A DNA stretch of 64,000 nucleotides from Conchocele bisecta (GCA_029237695.1 CM055275.1:89764433-89828432); one strand, 5' to 3'. Counted from the stretch's first letter, positions 1-11,169 are shown. Notes: generated by a model not told the origin, from the letters alone. Numbers and translations are program-made.

Positions 1-392
1 ATGACCGTACGCGTGTAAGTTCTATCGTCTTTGACGGCGGCATTGTTGAAATTTTCATCGGTAAATTAAACGGAAGCACTTCTACCAAGCCCCATTTTGA
101 GTACAAGTCCAGCTCGTGTTTAATATTCGCCTCGGAGTTGTAATTGTAGAAAGTGAAATGAGAGACACCGAGTGTTATATTTAGCTCCAGCCATTCGACC
201 AGTTCGTACGCCCGACTGTAGTTGTGGACAAACGGCTTCACGCACACGGAAAACTTCCGCTTCTCGCCTTGTTTGTGTTCCTGGATACGGACAACGTTGC
301 TAGGCGACTGGCAGGCGTCCTTGCCAACGAGTGAGACGGCGTACGGCAGCTGCTACTTCGATATCTGGCACATGAAATATGCGGCCGAGTAC
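1..392 (-). pseudogene. GT92 glycosyltransferase terminal exon, copy A (partial, broken)
   Basis: Minus-strand copy of the GT92 catalytic exon, cut off by the window start, so only the first ~130 codons are visible. Read on the minus strand it starts after a CAG acceptor (393-395) with the same YSAAYFMCQISK opening as copies B and C, and carries the family block FSVCVKPFVHNYSRA followed by ELVEWLELN. Two lesions are visible: the CAG codon found in B and C is TAG at 353-355, seven codons after the methionine, and there is one extra A near 17-18 relative to copy B. GT92 proteins are Golgi type II glycosyltransferases (C. elegans GALT-1 adds galactose to core fucose of N-glycans); the lesions argue that this copy is not functional. 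The flank upstream of the exon (393-2,170) matches the flank of copy C, not that of B. Assembly base errors are an alternative explanation for each lesion. Confidence 0.8.
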
Positions 393-796
393 CTGTAACA
401 GATGTAGAGGATCTTATATGAGTGATGCTTTAATATGATATTTATTAAACTCGTTTACTGATTTCATAATAAACGAGGCTATGCCGAGTTTCTTATGATA
501 GCAGTCAACGAGTTTAATGAATATCAAAAATAAACAAAATTGTGAGATTCCTTTTGTATTGCATAAGCACAGCACAGTACGTTGAAGCTGTAATGACCAC
601 CTATCGTGTTTTCTGTACCGGCCTCATTTGCATATTTATTACACTAGTGTATTATGATTTTTATTGCACGGATGCGGTGAAATAAAAGATCTGCGCAGTG
701 TGCTAAACTGCTGGAGATCACTGTCTGGACCCTGTCTGGCTGGTGTCGGGTATTTCCCCGTTGGTTAAAGTTCGGAGATACATTGTCTAGTGTGTA

Positions 797-945
797 TGGA
801 ACCTCATAACTGCTTGTATCGAATCTCATAACCTCACTGCTTGTATCGAACCTCATAACCTCACTGCTTATCGAACCTCATAACCTCACTGCTTGTATCG
901 AACCTCATAACCTCACTGCTTGTATCGAACGTCATAAACTCACTG
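797..945. repeat. 27-bp tandem repeat, about five copies
   Basis: The unit is roughly GCTTGTATCGAACCTCATAA followed by CCTCACT, 27 bp, with one shortened copy. The inverted partner is 26,822-26,970. Because 27 is a multiple of three, it stays open in several frames and yields a spurious peptide (MRFDTSSEV repeated). Confidence 0.85.
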
Positions 946-1188
946 CTAATACACCGTGTTATAACACTGTGAAAGTCTCTTTTAGGCAATAACAAAGAAT
1001 ATAATCTTCATTTTATTGCAAAACATGCATATTAAGCCACAGTTTAGATCACGGTTCTTCCGCATGTACGAGGAGATCATGCGGGCGAACGTGATCTAAC
1101 CGCGTTATCACATCCCCATACGTTGCCCATGTGCTGCGTAAATGCAGAAACAAAAGTCGAACATGTATGAAAGATGTGATAACAGCAG

Positions 1189-1475
1189 TATTTATCCCGT
1201 CAACACAGTGCGTATGTGCCGTGAAACACGGAGCCGTGACATTTTTGATATCCTGTAAATAAGACCCAATCACTGCGTATGACTATGTGCGGTGGCTGTG
1301 GTTTTTGTTTCCATTTTAAATCCATTTATGTTGACGGGATAAATAGAATAGTAAGTTAGAGCCGTGAATGGGAAAACATATTTGGCGCGGCACGGAAACG
1401 GGATGTGCTCGGCAGAGCCTCGCCCATCCCGTGTCCTAAGCCTTGTCAGACATTTTTACCCATTCTCGGCATAAC
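1189..1475 (+). mobile_element. Two-hairpin foldback element, copy 1
   Basis: About 290 bp made of two abutting inverted-repeat modules. Module 1 begins TTTATCCCGTCAACAC and ends GTGTTGACGGGATAAA. Module 2 begins TAGAATAGTAGGTTAGTGCC (weaker here) and folds on itself around GGGATGTGCTCGGCAGAGCC. No coding capacity. Seven copies occur in the window; this one pairs with the inverted copy at 26,286-26,580. Confidence 0.75.
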
Positions 1476-2210
1476 ACATATGGCAAGCCAAGTACAATAA
1501 TTCCTCAAAACCTGGATTTAGGCCCAAATCCGGGTTAAAGGTACATGCCCACGCAGCAGGTTACACTGTACTACTACTTTTCATTTTCTGTCATGCCTTA
1601 TATGAGCCATTTGTCTACCCACTAACGAGTTATTTTTAATTACGGCGCGTGTTAATTGGTGTTAAATCACATTTTATATGCCGCGAACAGAAAGGGTATT
1701 TTCCGACCTCGTACTATTTTTACCAACACGCGTCACGTGACACGGTCAATCATATCATATATTTGACATGCGCAGTGAAGTATCGGAAGTTGAGAACAAA
1801 AATCTCTGTTCGAGTCCAAATCTAAATCTCCACGTAACTCTTTCCATTTGGTGATCTGGTCGCCAATATTAACCACTCTCTCTCTCTCTGTACTGCCTGT
1901 CCCTCAGACATTTCGCCTTTTTTTTTGGCCGACGCCGTTTCATACAATTTCCGTCCTGGACGTTTACATATTGGGAAGCCTACTGGCGCGCGTAGTATAC
2001 TGCGCATGCGCACCGCAAGCCGTGATGTGAAAGTCGTCGTCCCCGCACATTATCAAAATAGACTGTTATAGAGTAATTATTGTGTTATTTGTGTATCAAA
2101 CCCTCAATCGAGACCTTGAACCCGTGTTTAAGGTTAACCAAACGCACGATAATGCCGTAAACCCAGTTTTTAGCACAGGTTGAATTAACGGACCGCGGTC
2201 TACAAATACA

Positions 2211-2290
2211 TTAAAGGTACATGCCAGTCGGCACAAACTGTTTTTTATAGGAATTAAATAAGTGTATAATTGTGTCACTATTCAAACATA
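2211..2290 (+). repeat. Fragment of a ~510-bp TIR element
   Basis: Begins TTAAAGGTACATGCCAGTCG and continues through TAGGAATTAAATAAGTGTAT, matching one end of the full element at 10,613-11,132. The rest is absent; the 54-bp array follows directly. Confidence 0.6.
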
Positions 2291-2331
2291 TCTAAAAAAT
2301 ACGAGTGCCAGCTATACATATTGTCATATAT

Positions 2332-2985
2332 GGGATGTCCCCAGGGTGTCCGGTTTGGAGAGGTACCACTGTAATGCAGGTATATGGGATGTCCCCAGGG
2401 TGTCAGGTTTGGAGAGGTTCCACTGTAATACAGGTATATGGGATGCCCCCAGGGTGTCAGGTTTGGAGAGGTACCACTGTAATACAGGTATATGGGATTG
2501 CCCAGGGGTGTCCTGTTTGGAGATGGTACCAATGTAATACAGGTTATGGGATGTCCCCTGATGTAAGTCCGGTTTAGAGGTAAGGAATTCCACTGTTATA
2601 CAGGTATATGTGAATGTCCCCAGGGTGTCAGGTTTGGTTTGAGAGAGGTTACACTGTAATACAGGTATATGGGATGTCCCCAGGGTGTCAGGTTTGGAGA
2701 GGTTACACTGTAATACAGGTATATGGGATGTCCCCAGGGTGTCAGGTTTGGAGAGGTACCACTGTAATACAGGTATATGGGATGTCCCCAGGGTGTCAGG
2801 TTTGGAGAGGTTCCACTGTAATACAGGTATATGGGATGTCCCCAGGGTGTCAGGTTTGGAGAGGTTCCACTGTAATACAGGTATATGGTTTGTCCCCAGG
2901 GTGTCAGGTTTGGAGAGGTTTCCACTGTAATACAGGTATATGGGACGTTCCCAGGGTGTCCGGTTTGTAGAGGTACATGGTTCCT
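2332..2985 (+). repeat. 54-bp satellite array, about 12 copies
   Basis: The unit starts AGGTATATGGGATGTCCCCA, then a GGGTGTCAGGTTTGGAGAGG block, then TTCCACTGTAATAC; total 54 bp. Copies differ by a few substitutions plus some indels at 2,500-2,650. The unit is 18 codons with no stop in most frames, so peptides such as GIWDVPRVSGLERFHCNT (one strand) and PIYLYYSGTSPNLTPWGH (the other) repeat. These are not genes. The same satellite recurs at 21,705, 24,245 and (inverted) 25,861. Confidence 0.92.
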
Positions 2986-3600
2986 AGCCTTGCCTGATAA
3001 ACTTGATATCAAAATATACTCGCATCGTATTCTGTATGTCACAGATTTGTATTAGTTTGCGGTTCGATAGTGCTAGTTCAAGCGTGTGCACAACTTGGAT
3101 TATGTAAACTATTTTATTGCATAAAATAGGCTTAGACAGTGTAATAACAATGATAATACACTAGTGTAATAAATATACAAATGTGGCCCGTACAGAAAAC
3201 AAGCTAGGAGGTCATTTACAGCTTCGATGAATTGTGATGTGCATATGCAATAAATAGAATCAAACATTTGTGTATGATTTAATATGAGATTTATTAAACT
3301 TGTTGACTGATTTCATAAGAAACCTGGCATTTATGAAATCAGTAAACTTGTACAAAACATCAATTTGCATTCAATTTACAAGATGTCTTGCCATGAAATA
3401 TTTTCCATTCTAGACACTGATTTTCATACTAGTCAATTTATGAAAAGGGGTTGTTTTTGTTGTGAAATATATGAATATTTACTTGCAATAAGTGCAGATC
3501 CTGATGAGACAGTTCTTCACGAGCCGGCTCATCTGGATCTACACTTTTTGCCAATACCACTATACATGCCTGTAGTGTAGAAAGGAAAATAAAATTAAAC
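2986..3600. repeat. AT-rich intergenic DNA with a second copy of the GT92-flank foldback
   Basis: 3,120-3,350 is a direct-orientation diverged copy of 27,110-27,330 (it contains ACACTAGTGTAATAAATAT and GAAATCAGTAAAC) and is therefore inverted relative to 430-660. A short hairpin repeat, GTGCAGATCCTGATGAGAC facing GAGCCGGCTCATCTGGATC, lies at 3,488-3,556. Nothing coding is seen. Confidence 0.5.
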
Positions 3601-3928
3601 TAGAAATGGACGCTTGTCGACAAGCGCATGTGTATCCCCCTCCACAGATACACAAGTAGTTTGAAAAAATGGTGTTCGAGTTATGCTCCGGAGACAAAAT
3701 CAGTGCGCGGAAAAACAAAGGGAGATAACAAAAACATTAGCAAGGCAAGAGATGTCATTCTTGCGTGACACACCTGTAGGGTCGTGGTCTATGCATGTGT
3801 GAAGTTTCATGAACATATTCCAAAGGGTGTTCGAGTTATGCTCCGAACACGAAATCAGTGCACGAAACAATAAAGGGAGATAAGTAAGAAATTAACGAAG
3901 CAAGAGTTGTCATTCTTGCGCGCGACAC
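3601..3928. repeat. Two direct copies of a ~147-bp repeat
   Basis: A block beginning GTGTTCGAGTTATGCTCCG, passing through AATCAGTGC and AAAGGGAGATAA and ending in a GTCATTCTTGCG motif, occurs at 3,682-3,775 and again at 3,829-3,928. It is an imperfect non-coding direct repeat. Confidence 0.6.
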
Positions 3929-3929
3929 A

Positions 3930-4540
3930 CTTTTGGATAACCTGGAAGAGGAGGTGAAAAACGAAACACTTTGGAAATTATTTCTGAAATCTAGCGAAAT
4001 AGCTTGGAAATGATCTAAATAAGAAAACAAAAGTTACATTTTGTGTGAAGATGTCTATGGGGAGTTAACATGTGGAAATTGTTATTTTCGCAATAAAACC
4101 AATATTGGACCAAATTTCACGAAATAAAAAGTAGGCTCATTCATAAATTTTGCTCTAATTTAATATTATCGAAAACAATATTGTTTTTGTATTATTTATA
4201 TAGTCGTAACTAAAATGTTGTCAGGTTTCGTGAAACAGACTGTAGGGTATTTGTGCCCACTGTATCTGCTCGACAAATGTCACGCCCCTGTAGCCTAAAC
4301 TGAATCTTGTTAGAAGTAGAACGGATGTTTCACTGACTGCATGGCGAACATTGTAGGCCCTGATCAGACTGTGCGAATGCACAGGCTGATCTGGATCTAC
4401 ACTGGTCGCCATTTCACCAATGAAACACTCGCCATGCTTCGAAAAAGAAATATGGATCGCTATCAGAAGTGTGTTAGTTGATCACTAGCTACACTGGTCA
4501 CAAATCCCATAAGTCCCGTGTGTCCTGTCAGAGACACATA
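3930..4540. repeat. Inverted-repeat arm segment matching 53,430-53,970
   Basis: Reads nearly base for base as the reverse complement of 53,430-53,970, including the false ORF MATSVDPDQPVHSHSLIRAY and the motif CTGATCAGACTGTGCGAATG. The left copy has about 75 extra bases near 4,030-4,100. Similarity ends at about 4,545, just before the place where the right copy carries GT92 exon 2; the left side has a different foldback element there. Confidence 0.75.
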
Positions 4541-4559
4541 CATGTATCTCTAAGTTTCC

Positions 4560-4750
4560 TGCTATTTGGAGCCTGAAGTCATGTGATAAACATAATATCA
4601 AACTCGTTTCCATTTGATATAATATGTATGTAGCTCGTCAGCAATTATATGCACCTCGCCAGAGGCTCGGTGCATACAATGTGCGTGACTCGTTTCATAA
4701 ATCTCATATCAAATGGAAACTCGTTTGAGATCCTTTATTTATCACACGAA
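4560..4750. mobile_element. Foldback element with CATTTGATAT arms
   Basis: Arms around 4,580-4,625 (AACTCGTTTCCATTTGATAT) and 4,700-4,745 (inverted) flank a core with CTCGTCAGCAATT and TGCACCTCGCCAGAGGCTC. A relative lies at 12,390-12,490 with its partner at 28,835-28,930. Non-coding, MITE-like. Confidence 0.5.
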
Positions 4751-4899
4751 ACCCTTGTTATGACGTTCTGCAATCCATTTCATGAAAATGATATGACAAA
4801 CGTATAATAACACCGGGAACGAATTTGATGGGCCGATCTCATCACCCTAAGTACGTACATGTATACGTATTCGTTATTTCCATTGGTTTTGTTTGAGCT

Positions 4900-5650
4900 T
4901 GTATCTCACTAGTATTAGGTATATAGTCACCAGTCATGCACACTATCATGAGCCAGTGATGTGCACCGCTGCCCACAGTAGTCGAATGACATGTGTATGA
5001 CCTTGACCTACAAGTGAAACAGTTACATAGTTATTTCCCTGGGTTAAGGTTTTTGTTTGAAATTGTATCTTCAATATAATTCAATGTAGGTATACAGCGA
5101 CCATACTTGCACACTATCAATATCCAGTTATGTGCACCGCAACCCACTGTAAATCAAATTACCGTTGTATGACCTTGACCTACACTTGACATACACTTGC
5201 AATATTTACAAAGTTATCTCCATTTGTTAAAGTTTTTGTTTGAACTTGTCTATATCTTCAATAAAATTAGGCCTACAACCACCATATTTGCACATGCGCC
5301 AGTGATGTGCACAACACCCCACTGTGCAATTGACATTTGTATGACCTTGACCTACAATTGCAATATTTACATAGTTATTTCCCTTGGTTAAGGGTTTCGT
5401 TTGCGCACTATCAATAGCAAGTTATGTGCACGGCAACCCACTGTGAACCAATTACCTTTCTATGACCTTGACCTACCATTGCAATATTTACATATTTATT
5501 TCCCTTGGTTGAATTTATTGCTTGAGCTTGTATCTTCAATAGAATTAGGCCTACTGTAACAGCCACATATGTGCGCACTATCAATAGCCAGCTATGTGCA
5601 TCGCAACCCACTGTGTATCAACTGACCTCTGTATAACGTTAATCTACATT
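4900..5650. repeat. Imperfect direct repeats with TGACCTTGACCT motifs
   Basis: Four to five degenerate copies of a ~120-175-bp block, each with a GCACACTATCAATA-type start, CCCACTGT, TATGACCTTGACCTAC (near 4,995, 5,167, 5,340, 5,461) and a GTATCTTCAATA end. TCAAGGTCA on the other strand is the known half-site of estrogen-related and SF-1-type nuclear receptors, but here it is part of a repeat. The second half matches 40,250-41,030 inverted. Confidence 0.6.
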
Positions 5651-6040
5651 TGCAACATTACAGAGTTAACGCATGTAACGCAGGATTGATTGACATGTGA
5701 GACACGCCATGTGGTTTTGAACTTAAGAACATGTGCAATTTTTCATGATTTTTATTTTTACAAAATTTACGATATTTTCCTTATTAGACATGGAAAGTTG
5801 TCGAAAGTTTCAAAGTTCACGCTACCCTGCGATTTACCATGATTCTGGAGGGATTTATTTCCTCGATGGAAATAGTTCCTGCTAGACGTTCGCGAGACGT
5901 AATTGACGTCAATTTATTACGTCATTTCCGGCGAAGAAACAATTCATACGCGAACGCCAAAATTGTCAGTTTTGACAACGTTATAAGCTGGTCTAACAGT
6001 AAATTTCACATTTTTCGATAGAGCATGCAATATACAATGT

Positions 6041-6122
6041 ATTCCACTACCATTTGAAAATACCGGATTTATTTCCCTTGACATATGTAAATAAATCCGG
6101 TATTTACAAATGGTAGTTGAAT
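6041..6122. repeat. Near-perfect hairpin (CCGGATTTATTT stem)
   Basis: The arm ACCATTTGAAAATACCGGAT is repeated inverted as ATCCGGTATTTACAAATGGT around a short CCCTTGACATATG loop. Partner hairpin at 39,733-39,800 in the other arm. Confidence 0.85.
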
Positions 6123-6404
6123 AAACTCTATATTATGTACAAAGTCACACAACGTGTCTCATATGTGGCTGTGACTTCAGAAATGGGCTTATGGGATTTG
6201 TGGCCAGTGTAACTCCTGATCACACTCGTGTAGTCCGATAACGATCTATATTGCTTGTTAGAAGCGTGACGGGTGTTTCATTTTGTTTCGTGACGGAGCA
6301 TCCATTAGGCATGGAAGATAAATTGGTTGCAATTGTTTCTAACCGAATTTCGAAATAATCAAAGTAATACCTGATAGACAACTGTACCAAACCAGAATTG
6401 ACAT

Positions 6405-6720
6405 ATAGAGAATAGTAGGTTAGTGCCGTGAATTGGAAAAATATCTGGCAAGGCTTAGATAACGGGATGGGCGAGGCTCTGGCGAGCACATCCCGTTTCC
6501 GTGCCGCGCCAGATATGTTTTCCCATTCACGGCAATAACATAGTCTATTCTATTTATCCCGTCAACACCTACTAATGGCTTTAAAATGCAAAACAATAAC
6601 CCCAGCCACCGCACATATTCATACGCAGTGATTATGTCGTATCGACAGGATGTCAACAATGTTTCACGGCACCGTGTTTCATGGCACATACGTACTGTGT
6701 TGACGGGATAAATATCATTC
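6405..6720 (-). mobile_element. Two-hairpin foldback element, copy 2
   Basis: Minus orientation: the TAGAATAGTAGG hairpin module comes first (6,405-6,545), followed by the module bounded by TTTATCCCGTCAACAC and its inverse (6,555-6,715). The stem of the first module is about 70 bp and almost perfect. Pairs with 39,117-39,432. Confidence 0.8.
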
Positions 6721-7197
6721 ATGTGAGGAAACAACTTCGACATACATTAATGTCACTAATTTCAAACATCTCTTATCTTGCTACTTATCTTTGCCCGCTG
6801 TTCTCGTGGTGAATATGATAACGAGCATAGTAACTAGTATACATACTCTCGTCTTCAGATTGTTCTTGGTCACAATGGAATGTTTGATTGAGTGTTTGTT
6901 TTGTGATTTCGGTGTGACGTGCTCATAAGACTAGGTACCGCGATACCGCGATGTAATACTTCAGCCACAAATTTAGCGGGTCTCAGATGACATATTAACC
7001 GTGATTGATATGCTGAAGTTTGTGTAGTGCCTGGATTCCAGAACACTGACGCTTTTCAGACACCATTGTCCCTTTCGGGTTAGATAATCTTTTTAAGATT
7101 CGCTGAATACGATATTTTAGACATTAAACTCGTATTTCTAATGCCGAGAGTATTGATAACATAATTATGTCCATTTTGTATAGTGGTTATCTCTATA

Positions 7198-7697
7198 NNN
7201 NNNNNNNNNNNNNNNNNNNNNNNNNNNNNNNNNNNNNNNNNNNNNNNNNNNNNNNNNNNNNNNNNNNNNNNNNNNNNNNNNNNNNNNNNNNNNNNNNNNN
7301 NNNNNNNNNNNNNNNNNNNNNNNNNNNNNNNNNNNNNNNNNNNNNNNNNNNNNNNNNNNNNNNNNNNNNNNNNNNNNNNNNNNNNNNNNNNNNNNNNNNN
7401 NNNNNNNNNNNNNNNNNNNNNNNNNNNNNNNNNNNNNNNNNNNNNNNNNNNNNNNNNNNNNNNNNNNNNNNNNNNNNNNNNNNNNNNNNNNNNNNNNNNN
7501 NNNNNNNNNNNNNNNNNNNNNNNNNNNNNNNNNNNNNNNNNNNNNNNNNNNNNNNNNNNNNNNNNNNNNNNNNNNNNNNNNNNNNNNNNNNNNNNNNNNN
7601 NNNNNNNNNNNNNNNNNNNNNNNNNNNNNNNNNNNNNNNNNNNNNNNNNNNNNNNNNNNNNNNNNNNNNNNNNNNNNNNNNNNNNNNNNNNNNNNNN
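7198..7697. other. Assembly gap, exactly 500 N
   Basis: A fixed-length scaffold join. The last 11 bases before the gap (TTATCTCTATA) equal the first 11 after it, and the merged junction would form a TTTTGTATAG/CTATACAAAA hairpin, so the real gap may be zero or negative. The other arm has continuous sequence here (38,530-38,665) encoding part of a LINE reverse transcriptase. Confidence 0.95.
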
Positions 7698-8840
7698 TTA
7701 TCTCTATACAAAAGGTAGAATAAAGGGGAAGTAACTCCGCCTGGTCCCGTTCCTTGTCGAACTGTAAATGTATCCGATTTGTGGCCCTTGTATAGAACGT
7801 AGCTGTCCATATCAGTATGCATGTTGCTAAATTGCTTATTATTGATGCATTAAGTCCAAACCGAGTGTACAGTGTATTGTGTGATGGAGTGTTCAACCAC
7901 GTACAGAACTGCTTTAGTATGAAAAATGACGTCATATTCACTCAGAGCTCCATATAAGGTGCGTATTTGTGCAAATGCACAATTAAAATTGACAGAAACC
8001 CACTTGAAATCAGAAGTAGTGAATGAAGCAATGAACAATTTGTGATATCTTTATCATGCTACAGAAAACAACAGACCACAGATATAGCATCTTGGTATTT
8101 CATTAGAATTGTCTCCAAGGAGACAATTATAATGAAATACCAAGATGTGTTTTCATTTAGAAGCAAACTATTCAATAAGTGCGATCTGCTGATGTGTAAA
8201 CAGTAATGTGATTCTATTTTACACAATTAACATTTTGAAATACCCAATTGCTTCAGAAATGATGGAGTGACAATACTCAATTACTAATTCCTTTTCTGGA
8301 GCCCTGTTCGCTCCAATCCCTTTTTGGAAAGGAAACCCCCTTGTTGGGCCTGAACCGTACGCATAAATTAATTTAGGAGGGTGTTTAGGGGGAAACATGG
8401 GGTGTTTTTGTTCTCAAAATTATGAAAATTACTTGCAAAAAGTGCAGATCCTGATGAGACGGCTTGTCACGAACGGGCTCATCTGGATCTACACTTTTTG
8501 CCAATACCGTTATACAGGCCTTTGGTGTTGAAATGGTTAAGGAGGGTGGTGTGCGTACGAACACGTCGCACCCCGTCTGCGTACGAGCCTGAGGGCTGAA
8601 GGTTTTGTAGTTGCTTCTTCTTCAAATGTGCTCTTTCCATAAGTTGCAGAATGGTAGACGTGAGCGATCGCGCGGTAGCTGTCTGGATCGTCCTTACGTT
8701 TCTTACAGCCTTTGTGCTGATATCAATTATTATGGGCTTTATTTCTGTTGGAACATACGAGAGTTTTAACATATTTGTATATAGGCCACATAGCAATGTA
8801 TGGAAATCTGGGCCACTGTTCATAATATATTTAAAATAAA
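7698..8840 (-). pseudogene. Degraded LINE reverse-transcriptase fragment (left arm)
   Basis: On the minus strand, 7,698-7,822 encodes SYVLYKGHKSDTFTVRQGTG followed by PGGVTSPLFYLLY, the pattern of non-LTR retrotransposon reverse transcriptase ahead of its catalytic YADD box. Further 5' on the same strand (8,480-8,823) lies SYVPTEIK and SLTSTILQLMERAHLKK, matching the upstream RT region in which an RAIALTSTILKLME-like block is usual. Pieces are separated by frameshifts, stops and an inserted hairpin (8,090-8,152), and the catalytic part falls in the gap. The clade cannot be settled by eye. Partner at 37,540-38,710. Confidence 0.6.
8090..8152. repeat. Near-perfect hairpin (CATCTTGGTATTTCATT stem)
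   Basis: The arm CATCTTGGTATTTCATTAGA repeats inverted as TAATGAAATACCAAGATG around GTCTCCAAGGAGAC. Partner at 38,222-38,297. It sits inside the LINE remnant. Confidence 0.88.
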
Positions 8841-9685
8841 TAGAGTCATCACTACATGCTATTTCTCCACGAAAGTAGGATTATTTAGATATAAATCTTC
8901 TTCAAGTTGCGTCACTGATACATACATGTTTTGCAGATGGGATGTCTAGAAGCTATTTTGCAGGAAATCTTAAGAAACAATATATAATATTCTATTATGG
9001 ATCAAGTATAATCGAAATTTACAGAGCGATATGAAATTAGTTTTTTCCTTATTTTGTTTTGGGTTGTTCAGTTCCCACTAGTTGGGGTAATGCAACTCAT
9101 CAAGTGCTACGGACGATACGGGAGTATTTGGAGAGCTACGTTACGGGCCATTCGTGGGGCAATTCAAGAGTTTTGCAAACTTTTCCGAAAGTATATTCCG
9201 ATAGTTAACAAATGTTCAGAGAAAATGCTGTGCTATAGGTTTCGCCTTTGCATCTGTTCTTCCGTCCTTTCGTCCGTCTGTCTGTTTCATCGATTACACA
9301 CAGTTTTGGGATCTAGTTCATATTCTTTTACCAGTATATCACATTTTGTGATGTAGTTTTGTTAGTAAATTTTGTAGTTCTATGAATTGTTAGTCAATAT
9401 CCCGTTCTGTAGCCTATTTCACCAACATTTCAAAGTATACTTATCTTGCTAAGTACACTTTAAGGGAGAAAATTTCAATTTAAGGATACATTTATGACGT
9501 TTTATTATACTGAATTTATTACATTATCACAGCCATTTAGGTTCCTATTTAGTAATGAAGAAAATCAATGATCCATTAGTAAAAGTAAAACACGCAATGA
9601 TTTTGACACAAAGCTTATCTGGAGCTCTGGAGATCCACCGCTAATATAGGAATCCTCCAGGACGAATTCATCGTTAAAATACGCG
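8841..9685. other. Non-coding arm sequence with breakpoint of the right-arm insertion
   Basis: 9,170-9,540 matches 31,740-32,105 inverted, while 8,841-9,140 matches 37,230-37,540 inverted. The two blocks meet near 9,140-9,170 here but are separated by about 5.1 kb in the right arm. An open frame at 9,054-9,356 has no recognisable domain. Confidence 0.6.
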
Positions 9686-9960
9686 TATTTATCCCGTCAA
9701 CACGGTGCGTATGTGCCGTGAAACACGGTGCCATGAAACTTTTTGATATCCTGTAAATTCGCCCTAATCACTGCGTATGAATATTTGCGGTGACGGGGGT
9801 TATATTTTAGCATGTTAAAGCCATTTGATGGTGATGACGGGATAAATAGAATAGTAGGTTAGTGCCGTGAATGGGAAAAAATATCTCGCGGCACGGAAAC
9901 GGGATGTGCTCGGCAGATCCTCGCCCGTCCCCGACCTACTACATGTAACCTACTATTCTC
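9686..9960 (+). mobile_element. Two-hairpin foldback element, copy 3
   Basis: Module 1 (TTTATCCCGTCAACACGGTG to GATGACGGGATAAATA) is complete. Module 2 is shortened: the 3' half of its stem is mostly missing after CTCGCCCGTCC. Pairs with 31,300-31,565, which is truncated in the same way, so the truncation predates the duplication. Confidence 0.75.
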
Positions 9961-10212
9961 TCTATATAGCCGCTCGTTGTCCGGTGCCGATGGAACAGTG
10001 AACCTCGCGAGTAAATATTTTACTCCATTTCCTATATACATGTACAGTCGAACCTCCCTGAACGGCCACCTCTCTACAACAACACACTCTCTCTATAACA
10101 GCCGCTATTGTATATCCCAAATTGACGATGTCCACCATATTTAGACTGCTGAGCACGACAATTGTCGTCTGCTGTTGCTTTATATTTTGCCTTAATTATC
10201 AATAAAAGCATT

Positions 10213-10275
10213 GTTTGACAGCACTTTAGAACCATTTAATCATTTCCATTGGAAATGATTCTAAAATGCTGTCTA
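10213..10275. repeat. Short hairpin (GACAGCACTTTAGAA stem)
   Basis: Imperfect palindrome around CATTTCCATTGGAAATG with GACAGCA and TGCTGTC outer arms. Partner at 30,995-31,060. Nearby, CCTCTCTACAACAGCCACC-type blocks (10,065, 10,350, inverted at 10,385-10,420) form another degenerate inverted repeat. Confidence 0.7.
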
Positions 10276-10612
10276 CGCATGTTTTTTCATGAGAATATTG
10301 GAAGAAAATAAATAAACAGTAAACAAAATTTAATTCAGCATTAACCTCCCTACAACAGCCACCTCTCTAGAATAGCCAGTTTTTCGTCTTTCCATGGGTG
10401 GCTGTTGTAGAGAGGTTGCACTGTATAAGTTGCTGTTCACATATGGGAGGTTTAATTAAATGCGATGAAGCGCTAGCGACCGCAGCATTTAGTTCCCGGA
10501 AAATCCAATATGTGAAAAATAGCATACGTATAGTTCAGCCAAATATACAATGCAATACCCCATCCGGGTATCGATTCAGTTCAATTTCTTGCAAACAAAT
10601 AATCATTAAACT

Positions 10613-11132
10613 TTAAGGTACATGTCCACTCAGTAAGCACAAACTGTTGTTTATAGGAATTAAATAAATGTATAAGAGTGTCACTATTCCACCAGTTCAA
10701 AAAATTACAAGTGCCCGCTATACAGATATAATGATTTAGAAATATTTATTATACTGATAGTGACTCGCGGTGGTAATAGGATATTTTCATATGCAAATGA
10801 GGCATGATATTTTTATTTATATTTATACTTATTAAATGCGTCACCTGAAAAGTCATATTTTCGACGGATTATAAAGTATGATCATTGCACATCAAAAAAT
10901 AAATACAGATAATACATAATAATGTCCCTTAACATTTTAAGGAATACCAATTATCGCCCCTGATATCAATGTGGAAATGTACGTCTGATAGAAAATATAT
11001 AAGAATGCCAATCCATATGTCGAGTAACTGTGAATGAATGTTTATTTTGCCAGAAAATTGTCATATCTACAGAATATACACAAGTATCTGTCTCCTTTTG
11101 TTGTGCCTACTGACTGGGCATGTACCTTTAAA
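10613..11132. mobile_element. ~510-bp TIR element (MITE-like), copy a
   Basis: Ends carry inverted copies of roughly TTAAAGGTACATGCCCACTC followed by AGTAGGCACAA. The interior is AT-rich and non-coding (TAGGAATTAAATAAATGTAT; TTTATTTTGCCAGAAAATTG). Other copies: 30,143-30,663 (partner), 36,335-36,846, 44,846-47,264 (interrupted), 56,833-57,355 and a fragment at 2,211. Confidence 0.75.
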
Positions 11133-11169
11133 TCTGATAATACACAACCTATAGGGGTTAAACGTTCAA

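Larger units (their letters stand above)
393..2170. repeat. Upstream flank of GT92 copy A; inverted copy of 26,080-27,374
   Basis: The whole flank reads as the reverse complement of the flank preceding copy C, including the acceptor region, a 27-bp tandem repeat, a two-hairpin element and the end marker around 2,096-2,125 (match at 26,085-26,130). It is presumably intron upstream of the terminal GT92 exon. A foldback sits at about 430-530, where a TTATTAAACTCGTT-type arm is repeated inverted around ACGAGGCTATGCCGAG. A short CT microsatellite lies at 1,868-1,890. No credible coding sequence is seen between 1,476 and 2,210. Confidence 0.75.
5690..7197. repeat. Left arm of large inverted duplication (contig 1 part)
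   Basis: Inverted copy of about 38,660-40,160, nearly collinear. It contains a hairpin (6,041-6,122) and a two-hairpin element (6,405-6,720). The remaining sequence shows no convincing coding signal. Confidence 0.8.

Noticed and set aside
7165..7941. Open frames of ~180-260 codons spanning 7,198-7,697 and likewise 47,318-47,976
   Set aside because: They consist mostly of Ns; only the flanking LINE-like residues at 7,698-7,822 have meaning.
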